A DNA stretch of 64,000 nt. It comes from Pseudomonas fluorescens Q2-87 (GTDB taxonomy: Bacteria; Pseudomonadota; Gammaproteobacteria; Pseudomonadales; Pseudomonadaceae). Shown in pieces: positions 1-7,028 of this stretch. The stretch covers positions 5,026,556 through 5,090,555 of the forward strand of contig NZ_CM001558.1 of NCBI RefSeq assembly GCF_000281895.1. The letters are read 5' to 3'. The notes beneath the pieces were generated by a model. The model saw nothing but the letters and a program-made list of their open reading frames with translations. It had not been told where the DNA came from and did no database searches. The stretch's first letter is position 1; the number at the start of each line of letters is the position of its first letter. The position numbers and the translations under genes were made by a program.

Positions 1-2
1 AA

Positions 3-1037
3 GGGGTCTACGGCAGCTCGGACTTGGTTGTTTACGCGACGCTCGACCCAATATACAAGTTGGATCATAGCCATAAAATCTGGTATCTACATCTTGAGCA
101 TGACAAGGGTCAGATCACGCCTCCTTACAACTCTGAGCCGCTGTATGTCAAGCCGAATCTGTCTGCCTATGCGGACACTATGTTTGTCCGCGCCTGCAAT
201 TCATCTGGGTACTTGTCCGCGACTCCAGACAAAGAAGGCGTTGAGATTTTGGATCACTCCGAGCCCTACAACCCATTGGAATATCCTTCCTATTGGTCTA
301 TTCAGCCAGAACACGGCAACGATACTAGAGAAATAAAGATACTGAATGTCTATGCGCAAAAATGGCTGACAGATTACTCCTCAAGCAACAACAAAGTCGG
401 TTTGTATCCGTTAGGGTATGCGGACTATGAGGACCAACATTGGGACATTACGGAAATAAGTAAGAATCCGGAGGTGGTCACGATAAAAAACAGTGCCACC
501 GGCCTGAACCTTTTTGCCAACAACAATGCTGGCATTGGCGTCTATAATCCAGACTATCCCGACCAACATTTCACTATACAGACGTTCACTGTCAACGCAG
601 AAAACATTCCTGAGGGGGTGACCTTTAGGATTATGAATGCGCAAACAGGAAAATATATTACCATCAGCGACGCAGGAAAAGCCTATATCGCGGACACCGA
701 CCAAAACAACCAACTATTTTATATAAAAAACCTTGATGGGGATCTGAAAATATGCAGCGTCGCGTATAACTCATACCTCACTTTTTATTGGAACGACAAC
801 GACAGTGAATTGGCCACCTGTTCAATGGAATACAATGCTTACGAGCATAGCCCCGACCAGGTATGGGAATTCAGCACCGACCCTGAACTCGCCGGCGTGT
901 ATATAAAGAACAAACTGGGCATCCAAAAAGGCATGCCTAACCTTTATTACAATACCAATGGCGTGTTCGGCTTATACTCTGGTAGCTTTCCAGATCAGCT
1001 TTGGGTCTTTCAGCTAGAAACAACCGATCCCTCTTAA
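3..1037 (+). CDS. Ricin-type beta-trefoil lectin-like protein, 5' end outside the window
   Basis: The frame is open from the left edge of the window, so the N-terminus is missing; a TTG at 24 is available but probably not the real start. Counting from that TTG (337 residues), a Q-x-W/F motif recurs: Q138-W140, Q181-F183, Q230-F232, Q279-W281 and Q325-W327, a spacing of 43-49 residues. Known: this motif and period mark the subdomains of ricin-B-type beta-trefoil lectins, so five or six repeats would make about two trefoils. Inferred: a carbohydrate-binding protein, perhaps secreted or part of a larger toxin. The gene is AT-richer than its neighbours, which suggests acquisition by transfer. No enzymatic domain is visible in this part. 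A terminator hairpin follows directly. Confidence 0.6.
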   Translation, partial: GVYGSSDLVVYATLDPIYKLDHSHKIWYLHLEHDKGQITPPYNSEPLYVKPNLSAYADTMFVRACNSSGYLSATPDKEGVEILDHSEPYNPLEYPSYWSIQPEHGNDTREIKILNVYAQKWLTDYSSSNNKVGLYPLGYADYEDQHWDITEISKNPEVVTIKNSATGLNLFANNNAGIGVYNPDYPDQHFTIQTFTVNAENIPEGVTFRIMNAQTGKYITISDAGKAYIADTDQNNQLFYIKNLDGDLKICSVAYNSYLTFYWNDNDSELATCSMEYNAYEHSPDQVWEFSTDPELAGVYIKNKLGIQKGMPNLYYNTNGVFGLYSGSFPDQLWVFQLETTDPS

Positions 1038-1064
1038 AGAAGCAAAACAGAGGGATTTATTTGA

Positions 1065-1098
1065 AAAAAGGTCTTGTTAAGCAAGACCTTTTTATTTT
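1065..1098 (+). terminator. Rho-independent terminator after the lectin-like gene
   Basis: An 11-bp stem, AAAAGGTCTTG paired with CAAGACCTTTT, with a 5-nt loop is followed by TATTTT. It lies 28 bp after the stop codon and has the A-rich and T-rich flanks of a bidirectional terminator. Confidence 0.85.
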
Positions 1099-1115
1099 AC
1101 AACGGCAGCTGAGCG

Positions 1116-1476
1116 CTACCTCACCACAACAATATCCAGCGTCCGATTCGCCAACAGCTCACTCAACTCAATCACCTGCAAAATCCTCAACGCCACATGC
1201 CGCCGCGGTCCTTCAAGATCAAACGCCAAATCACTGATCATCGCGTTTGCCGAAGCCAAGCTCTCACTGAGATTCGCAAGCAAACATTCAGAATCAACAT
1301 CAGCAGCAATGCGGAAAATGGTGTTGGGATTGTCAGACGTTTCGCTTTTAGGCTTCAACTTCAAATAGAAATCCAAAGCTCGCGTGGCAGCGTCGTCGAT
1401 TTTTTTTGTTGCGGGCGGACTGGGAGCGGAAGACGTGTTCGTCTGTATCAGGAGGATTCGGAGTAACTTTCGCCAT
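1116..1476 (-). pseudogene. DUF6124-type protein gene, apparently frameshifted
   Basis: Reading leftward, an ATG at 1476 preceded by AGGAA starts MAKVTPNPPDTDE, the usual N-terminus of short Pseudomonas DUF6124 proteins (about 110-120 residues). This frame is then lost. The rest of the family pattern continues in another frame: TRALDFYL, then a SLASANAMISDLA stretch, then ILQVIELSELLANRTLD, ending at 1116. The two parts join around 1438-1448, where one base more or less would restore one frame. Without the repair only an 86-residue TTG-start fragment (1116-1376) remains. The function of the family is unknown. It could be a real pseudogene or a sequencing error. The family assignment is from memory of its conserved motifs. 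Confidence 0.7.
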
Positions 1477-1814
1477 CTACTTAGGTTCCTGTAAGTGATG
1501 CTGAAGCCATCTCGCGACTAAACCCAATCACTGATGAGCAGTGACAGGTCCCAAACTACCGATGCAGCCCGAGGCGAACAAGCCGGCGGATTCTGGCGTA
1601 GTTGTAGGCAAAGGCGCAAGGCGACGTCGGCTGGCGAATTGCGGTTGCCCAATGACTGACAGCCCCATCTGACGTTTTAATTGCTCCGCCCCTCAACATC
1701 CAGCCCTACCTATATTCAGGAAACCGGAACGACCACTCCAAGAAACCTCCTACATCGCGCCCCTCTCTTCCCGCGTTAGCGTCTGTACCGCACTCACTGG
1801 ACGAGACTCACGAC
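1477..1814. other. Intergenic region before the bacteriocin
   Basis: Holds direct repeat copy 1 and about 150 bp of leader before the GTG start of the toxin gene. I see no clear sigma-70 promoter and no PrtN-type P-box, so I cannot say how the toxin is induced. Confidence 0.5.
1513..1632. repeat. Direct repeat copy 1 (about 120 bp) upstream of the bacteriocin gene
   Basis: This block matches 3313-3432 at about 90% identity without gaps, exactly 1800 bp away. Shared landmarks are GCGACTAAACCC, a small hairpin TCACTG-ATGAG-CAGTGA, and CAAGCCGGCGGATTCTGGCG. Weaker similarity continues about 30 bp further right. The two copies bracket the toxin and immunity genes. I do not recognise the family. 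Confidence 0.85.
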
Positions 1815-3008
1815 GTGGCGACACGCAAAAAAGACATCCCTCAGGTCCGAAACCCATCCGGTGGTGACGGGCACTACGTCACTTATCGGGACATGAACGC
1901 CAGCGAACTGGCCGAGCGCGACGCCCGGCAGCGGGCTTATGAAGCCATGCTTGCCCGGCAGGCAGCCTACGAACAAGCGCGCTGGGCCACAGTGGATAGC
2001 AAGCCGTTATCCAGCGTGACCGGAAGCGTGTTTGCCAAAAGCTGCAAGCTCCCCAACGGCATCATCGATTACAGCAACCCCAACGGCTACGTCCCGGCAG
2101 ATCTGGTCAAGCAGTACGGCGACCTCATGTGGCTCGGCGGCCGGAGCGCCGACTCATCCGGCACGATTCCCCTCAAGCAGATCGGCGCTGCCACGGTACC
2201 CGTTACCTTGGGCAGGCTCGCGCTGGGCGGTTCGGCAACATCTACGGCTGCCGCTGCGGGCGGCACCGTAGGCGCGGCCATGCTGACAGGTATTGTCGCC
2301 CTGCTCTGGCCGTCCAGCCTCGGCGACAGCGCGCTTTACAGCGAAGACCAGCTACGCGACATCAAGCAAGCCCGCAGCCGCATGCGCTTGAGCATCGAGC
2401 AGCAGGCCGACGGCAGCCTCAAGGGCTACGGTTTCTACACTGGCCAGCATCCCGATTGGGAAATGGTCGATGTTGTCCAATTCACCCCCCGCGCCGATCA
2501 CTTCATCGCCGACCTGGGTGATGGCATCGAACTGATCTGGACCCCGGCCACCAACCCGTCCGACACCCTCGGTATTCCCGCCCTGGAAGCGGCGCCCCAG
2601 GCACCGCCAATTTGGATCTATCCGCCGACGCCGATGGCCGACAGCATCATCGTCGACCCGATCTATCCGCCGGAGTACAGGGATTTCATTCTGGTGTTTC
2701 CGGCGGATTCGGGGGTTCGGCCGGTTTATGTGGTTTTGAGTGTTCCGGGGGATCACAAGTACTACACCCCCCCGTCACTGCTTCCTGCGTTTCCAGACGC
2801 TAAAATTGCCCCATCCAAAACGTTTGTACGTGGCGGCGGCGTTAAACGTCGAAGATGGAAGGACCGTAAAGGCAAGATTTATGAATGGGACTCACAGCAC
2901 GGCGCTGTAGAGCTATACACAAAACAAGGTCAACATCTGGGTGAGTATGACCCGATAACTGGCGAACAAACCAAACCCGCCAACCCGATAAGGAAAGTAG
3001 AAAAATGA
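1815..3008 (+). CDS. Short S-type pyocin with colicin E3-like 16S rRNase domain
   Basis: Polymorphic bacteriocin of 397 residues. Residues ~1-180 carry an unassigned N-terminal region with an Ala/Gly-rich hydrophobic stretch (~135-165). Residues ~180-310 match the pyocin-S/translocation domain (GFYTGQHPDW... IWTPATNPSDTLG). The last ~63 residues match the cytotoxic RNase domain of colicin E3 (KRRRW, KIYEWDSQHG, GQHLGEYDP). Known: E3 cleaves 16S rRNA in the decoding centre; its catalytic Asp, His and Glu correspond here to D359, H362 and E366 of the D-x-x-H-x-x-x-E motif, and R393 may match the catalytic Arg. The start is GTG with a weak RBS. It is much shorter than classical S pyocins (600 or more residues), so a typical receptor-binding domain is missing. 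It overlaps the next gene by ATGA. Confidence 0.9.
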   Translation: MATRKKDIPQVRNPSGGDGHYVTYRDMNASELAERDARQRAYEAMLARQAAYEQARWATVDSKPLSSVTGSVFAKSCKLPNGIIDYSNPNGYVPADLVKQYGDLMWLGGRSADSSGTIPLKQIGAATVPVTLGRLALGGSATSTAAAAGGTVGAAMLTGIVALLWPSSLGDSALYSEDQLRDIKQARSRMRLSIEQQADGSLKGYGFYTGQHPDWEMVDVVQFTPRADHFIADLGDGIELIWTPATNPSDTLGIPALEAAPQAPPIWIYPPTPMADSIIVDPIYPPEYRDFILVFPADSGVRPVYVVLSVPGDHKYYTPPSLLPAFPDAKIAPSKTFVRGGGVKRRRWKDRKGKIYEWDSQHGAVELYTKQGQHLGEYDPITGEQTKPANPIRKVEK

Positions 3009-3235
3009 AGCCGATTGTTGAAGTTTTTGATATGACAACGGAAGAATTAATACAGACAGTAGAAGTCCCAGACGCCTATATGGACCAGTTGGCTGCGCTT
3101 ATGGGTTGGACAGAGCCTGAGGATTTTTGCTTTGTCTATGATTTGTTGCCACCGCAGATAAAGACGATAGAAGAGTGGACACAAACACGCTTTGGCGGTG
3201 ATAACCGAATCATTCAGATCGTTTGTATTGAATAG
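3005..3235 (+). CDS. Small acidic protein, probable immunity to the E3-type bacteriocin
   Basis: 76 residues, strongly acidic (only about four Lys/Arg), beginning IVEVFDMTTEELIQTVEVP. The start codon overlaps the toxin stop codon (ATGA), so the pair is translationally coupled. Known: colicin E3 immunity (Im3, about 84 residues) is also small and acidic and blocks the RNase domain. I see no Im3 sequence pattern here, so this would be a different immunity family; it resembles short 'VEVFD...EEL' proteins (DUF7683-like) that I remember from Pseudomonas toxin loci, but this is uncertain. The immunity role is inferred from position, size and charge. Confidence 0.65.
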   Translation: MKPIVEVFDMTTEELIQTVEVPDAYMDQLAALMGWTEPEDFCFVYDLLPPQIKTIEEWTQTRFGGDNRIIQIVCIE

Positions 3236-3600
3236 GCATAAGTATTAAACACGATCGCGCAAGCAAACTTTCTTCGAATAAGAGATGACGCTTTGTGCGA
3301 CTTAACTCGGCGAGCGACTAAACCCGATCACTGATGAGCAGTGACCGAACCCAAACTACCGACGCAACCCAAGGCGCACAAGCCGGCGGATTCTGGCGTA
3401 GTTGTAGGTAATGGCGCAAGGCAACGTCGGCTCTTGAGTCTGGTCGTCCAATGTCTGACGGACCCGGCATAAAAATCTTTCAGTTCTATCCCTTCCCGCA
3501 AAGCTCCCATCCGCTCCAGCAAAGTCCCCGGCCAATCCGCACCCCGATAATGCCCACTTCGCTAGCCCGCCCCTTACCCGCCAGCTCCATCCAGAACCCC
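3236..3600. other. Intergenic region after the immunity gene
   Basis: Contains direct repeat copy 2. Reading frames here (for example the in-frame extension of the diguanylate cyclase back to 3451) run through repeat sequence and lack a ribosome site, so I do not call genes. Confidence 0.5.
3313..3432. repeat. Direct repeat copy 2 (about 120 bp) downstream of the immunity gene
   Basis: Partner of 1513-1632 in the same orientation, with the same hairpin TCACTG-ATGAG-CAGTGA and the same GCGTAGTTGTAGG motif. Differences are scattered transitions, which suggests an old duplication or independent copies of a dispersed element. Confidence 0.85.
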
Positions 3601-4686
3601 ATGAACCTAAGCACCTTCATCCGTAGCTACTGCCTGAACTCTCGGCTCGCCACGAATGCCCTACTCCGCCTGCACAAGTCGCTCTCGGCCGTGGTCGCCT
3701 ATCTGGCCCGGCAAGGGTTCGATTCCCGAACATGGCCGGCCACCCGCGACGAAGGCTCGCTGGACAGGTCCGCAAATGCCGTATGCCCAGAACTAGCCAC
3801 AACCGTATTCAGCCACGCCCGCGAAGGCATCATCATGGTCGACCCATTCGGCCGGGTCATCGCCGTGAACGAGGCTTTCACCCGCCTCACCGGTTACGGG
3901 CAAGAAGAAATAAAAGGCCGAGAACTGAATGCCCATCGCATGGTGCGTCGGCTCGCGGCGTTTTATGGGCCGATGAAAATTGCGCTGGATTTCCACGGGC
4001 ATTGGTCCGGTGAGATTCAAAGCAACCATAAGGATGGCCGGGAGATGACGTCGCGGATCAGCATCAGTGCGGTGCACGACCGTCACGGCAATGTTCAGCA
4101 TTATGTGGCGCTGCTCAGCGACATGACGCAGATGAAGCAGCGCCTGCAGTTGTTGGAGCGGGATGCCCGGTATGACGCGCTCACGCAATTGCCCAATCGC
4201 TTGCTGTTGGCCGAGCGCATGCGTCAGGCGTTGGGCAAGGCGCGGATTCATCAGCATAAGGTGGCCATCGCGTTTATTGACCTGGATGGGTTCAAGGCGT
4301 TGAACGACAGTTATGGGCATGACTGGGGGGATCGGGTGTTGCAGATCGTCGCAGCGCGGATCAATGCGACGCTACGGGAGAGCGATACGCTGGCGCGGCT
4401 GGGCGGGGATGAGTTTGTCGCGGCGTTGGTGGGTTTGCAGGAGGCGGAGGACAGCGAGCCTTTGCTCAAGCGGATGCTGGCAGCGGCGAATGCGCCGATT
4501 TTGATTGGTGCGCAAACGGTGGAGATTGCCGCGAGTATCGGCGTGGCGTTTTTTCCGGAGCATGGGCTGGAGGTCGATGGACTGATCAGCAAGGCGGATC
4601 AGGCGATGTACCTGTCGAAAAAGGCCGGTGGTAATCGCTTGGCGTTTTGTCCGACCCGCTGTCTTTCGGTCAATAACGAAGCCTGA
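3601..4686 (+). CDS. Diguanylate cyclase with PAS sensor domain
   Basis: Makes cyclic di-GMP from two GTP. The ATG at 3601 gives 361 residues; an ATG at 3550 in the same frame is also possible, and neither has a strong RBS. A PAS domain (VFSHAREGIIMVDPFGRVIA ... ALLSDMTQMKQ) is followed by a GGDEF domain starting near DALTQLPNRLLL. The active-site motif RLGGDEF is intact, and an RESD five residues before it fits the RxxD inhibitory I-site, so the enzyme is probably active and product-inhibited. No membrane segment is seen, so it should be cytoplasmic. Its 3' end overlaps the end of the convergent receptor gene by 17 bp. Confidence 0.93.
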   Translation: MNLSTFIRSYCLNSRLATNALLRLHKSLSAVVAYLARQGFDSRTWPATRDEGSLDRSANAVCPELATTVFSHAREGIIMVDPFGRVIAVNEAFTRLTGYGQEEIKGRELNAHRMVRRLAAFYGPMKIALDFHGHWSGEIQSNHKDGREMTSRISISAVHDRHGNVQHYVALLSDMTQMKQRLQLLERDARYDALTQLPNRLLLAERMRQALGKARIHQHKVAIAFIDLDGFKALNDSYGHDWGDRVLQIVAARINATLRESDTLARLGGDEFVAALVGLQEAEDSEPLLKRMLAAANAPILIGAQTVEIAASIGVAFFPEHGLEVDGLISKADQAMYLSKKAGGNRLAFCPTRCLSVNNEA

Positions 4687-7027
4687 CGGTGGTGCCGACG
4701 GTTCGTTCGTTGCCGGTCATGACACCGTAGTCGCCGGCGCCGAGCAGTGAATAGACGGCAGTGATGTACTGACGGTCGAAGACGTTGCGCACCCAGCCTT
4801 CGACTTCCCACGCACGGTCCTGGCTGCGCAGGCCCAGGCGCAGATTGGTGAGGCCGTAGCTGGGTTGATAACTGCCTTCGCCGCCTTCGAGGGTGCCGTA
4901 GTAACCGCTCCGGAAGCTGTAGTCGACGCCGCTGTAGGCCTCCAAGCCGTAGGGCAACGGGTGGGTGTGGTCGAGGCCGCTGCTGAGGTTCCATTCTGGC
5001 GCGTTGTAGACCCGGTCGCCGCTGAGGTCGCAGGTCCATTGGCCCGAGGCCGGTGGGCATGGGGCGTTGGGGAAGCTCCGGTAGCGGGCATCGCTCCAGG
5101 CCAGGCCGAGGCGCCCGGTGAGTTGCGAGGTGAGTTGCCAGGCCGAATCCAGTTCGATGCCGCGCAGGCGGACTTTGCCGACGTTGATCAGGTTGTCCCG
5201 CAGCGGTGGCGCGAACACCGACGTTGGCGGGCTGTAGGTCAGCGCTTGGTAGTTGTCGACGTCGGTCTGGTAGACGGCGAGGTCGAGCAGCGCACGGTCA
5301 TTCCAGAAGCGCGTCTTCATGCCCAGTTCCAGCGACGTAGCGCGCTCCGGCTCGAAGGTCGGCGCGGTGAACGGGCCGACCACGTCGAAGTTGATGCCGC
5401 CGGCCTTGTAGCCCCGCGACCAACTGACGTAACCCATCACGGCATCGCTGAAGCGGTAGCCGGCGCTGAGCAGGCCGGAGACGTTGTCTTCTGCAATCGA
5501 GTCGTCGCGGTAATAGCTTGCGCCGAGGGCGATGTCGCGTAGCAGTTGGCCGCCCGCCTGGAAAACCGGCGGCAGTCCGGTCAAAGGTGCGAGGTTGCTG
5601 ACGTCGCGGGAGACCCAGCCGTCCTTGCGCTCTTGGCTGTAGCGCAGGCCGCCAGTGAGTTCGAGGGGGTCGATGGGGCGCCAGGAGATCTGGCCGAAGA
5701 CTGCCCGGCTGTCGCCCTTCTGCTCGCCGCCGTAATGTTGCCGGGCGCCGTCCAGCAGCATGGCCGGCACCTGGCTCGGATCGGTGATGTTGATGCCCAG
5801 TTTCTTCAGTTGCTCCAGTTGATCACCGACAAACCAGGGCGCGGCGTCCTTGCCGAATTCGGCGTCGATGTCGCGGTCGAGCTGTTGGCGCAGGTAATAG
5901 AGCCCGGCGACATAATCGATGGACGAACCGGCGGTGCCGGACAGGCGCCATTCCTGGCTGAATTGCCGGTGCGCCAGTTCCGTCTCGGACTGCGCCACGG
6001 AAAGCGCGGTGCTGTCGCCGTCGCGAGTAGCGCGGTAGTCCCAGTCGCGGTAGGCGGTGATGCTGGTGAAGCGCATCGCCTCGTCCAGGTCCCAGTTCAA
6101 CTCCAGCGAGACACCGTTCTGCAGGGTTTGCGGGCGCCCCGGCGCGTCGATGCGCGTCTCCCGTTTGTAAGGGTCGGGCTCCGCCAGCGGATAGCCAAGG
6201 AATTTGGCGCGCTGGCGGGTTTGCTGGCTGTAGTGATTGACCAGCAGCACGTTGCCGGCCTCGTTTTGCTCGGCATAGTCGGCGATCAGGCGCGCGCTGA
6301 AATCCGGGTTCGGCGTCCACAGCAGCTGCCCGCGCAAACCTTGGCTGTCGGCGTCGCCGAGGCGGGCGCCGTCTTGCAGGTTTTCCACCGAGCCATCGGA
6401 GGCGCGGTTGAAAACGTTGAGTCGCCCGGCGAGCACATCGTCCCGCAGCGCCCCGGAAATCGTGCCGCGATATTCGCGCAAACCGCGCTCACCGTAACTG
6501 GCTTCGAGGTTGGCCTCGGGTTGAAACGTCGGTGGGCGGGTGATGATGTTCAGCGCGCCCGCCGTGGTGTTCTTGCCGAACAAGGTGCCTTGCGGCCCGC
6601 GCAGCACTTCGATGCGCTCGATGTCCATCAACTCGGTGAAGGCCATGCCCTGGCGCGCCTGGTAAACGCCGTCGACGTAAGTGCCGACGCTGCCTTCCAG
6701 ACCTTCGTTGTAGGCGGTCGCGCCGAACCCGCGCAGGCCGAAGCCGGCATAACGGGCGTCATGGCCGGACACGACCAAGCCGGGCACCCGTTGCTGGATG
6801 TCTTGAAGCGTGTGCAGGCCGGCCTCGTCCAACTGCTCGCCGTAGAGGACGTTGATCGGGATCGGCACGTGCTGCGGGTCTTCCTCGCGGCGGCGAGCGG
6901 TGACGGTGGTTGCGTCGAGGGCGATGACGTTTGGCGCGGACGGCGGTTGCTCTAGCGCGGCAACAGACATCCAAGGCAACGCCGAAAGGCTGCCGAGCCA
7001 GAGCAGCCGGTAACCCATCCCCGACAT
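4670..7027 (-). CDS. TonB-dependent outer-membrane receptor
   Basis: About 785 residues. The ATG at 7027 follows the sensor kinase stop codon after one base (TAG-C-ATG), so I prefer it to starts further upstream inside the kinase. A signal peptide (MGYRLLWLGSLSALPWMSVA) is followed by a plug domain with IEVLRGPQGTLFGKNTTAGA and a 22-strand-type barrel ending in TVRLRY with an aromatic last residue. Known: such receptors import siderophores, vitamin B12, sugars or other scarce ligands using TonB energy. The plug resembles receptors of the Fyu/sphingomonad type, but the substrate cannot be read from the sequence. As the last gene of an operon with its own two-component system, its expression is probably tied to the sensed ligand. 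Confidence 0.93.
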   Translation of the reverse strand: MSGMGYRLLWLGSLSALPWMSVAALEQPPSAPNVIALDATTVTARRREEDPQHVPIPINVLYGEQLDEAGLHTLQDIQQRVPGLVVSGHDARYAGFGLRGFGATAYNEGLEGSVGTYVDGVYQARQGMAFTELMDIERIEVLRGPQGTLFGKNTTAGALNIITRPPTFQPEANLEASYGERGLREYRGTISGALRDDVLAGRLNVFNRASDGSVENLQDGARLGDADSQGLRGQLLWTPNPDFSARLIADYAEQNEAGNVLLVNHYSQQTRQRAKFLGYPLAEPDPYKRETRIDAPGRPQTLQNGVSLELNWDLDEAMRFTSITAYRDWDYRATRDGDSTALSVAQSETELAHRQFSQEWRLSGTAGSSIDYVAGLYYLRQQLDRDIDAEFGKDAAPWFVGDQLEQLKKLGINITDPSQVPAMLLDGARQHYGGEQKGDSRAVFGQISWRPIDPLELTGGLRYSQERKDGWVSRDVSNLAPLTGLPPVFQAGGQLLRDIALGASYYRDDSIAEDNVSGLLSAGYRFSDAVMGYVSWSRGYKAGGINFDVVGPFTAPTFEPERATSLELGMKTRFWNDRALLDLAVYQTDVDNYQALTYSPPTSVFAPPLRDNLINVGKVRLRGIELDSAWQLTSQLTGRLGLAWSDARYRSFPNAPCPPASGQWTCDLSGDRVYNAPEWNLSSGLDHTHPLPYGLEAYSGVDYSFRSGYYGTLEGGEGSYQPSYGLTNLRLGLRSQDRAWEVEGWVRNVFDRQYITAVYSLLGAGDYGVMTGNERTVGTTVRLRY

Positions 7028-7028
7028 G

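Noticed and set aside
5546..6955. Long rightward reading frame opposite the TonB receptor gene
   Set aside because: It is a shadow of the receptor in high-GC sequence; no family pattern, no ribosome site, and the leftward frame has clear receptor motifs.
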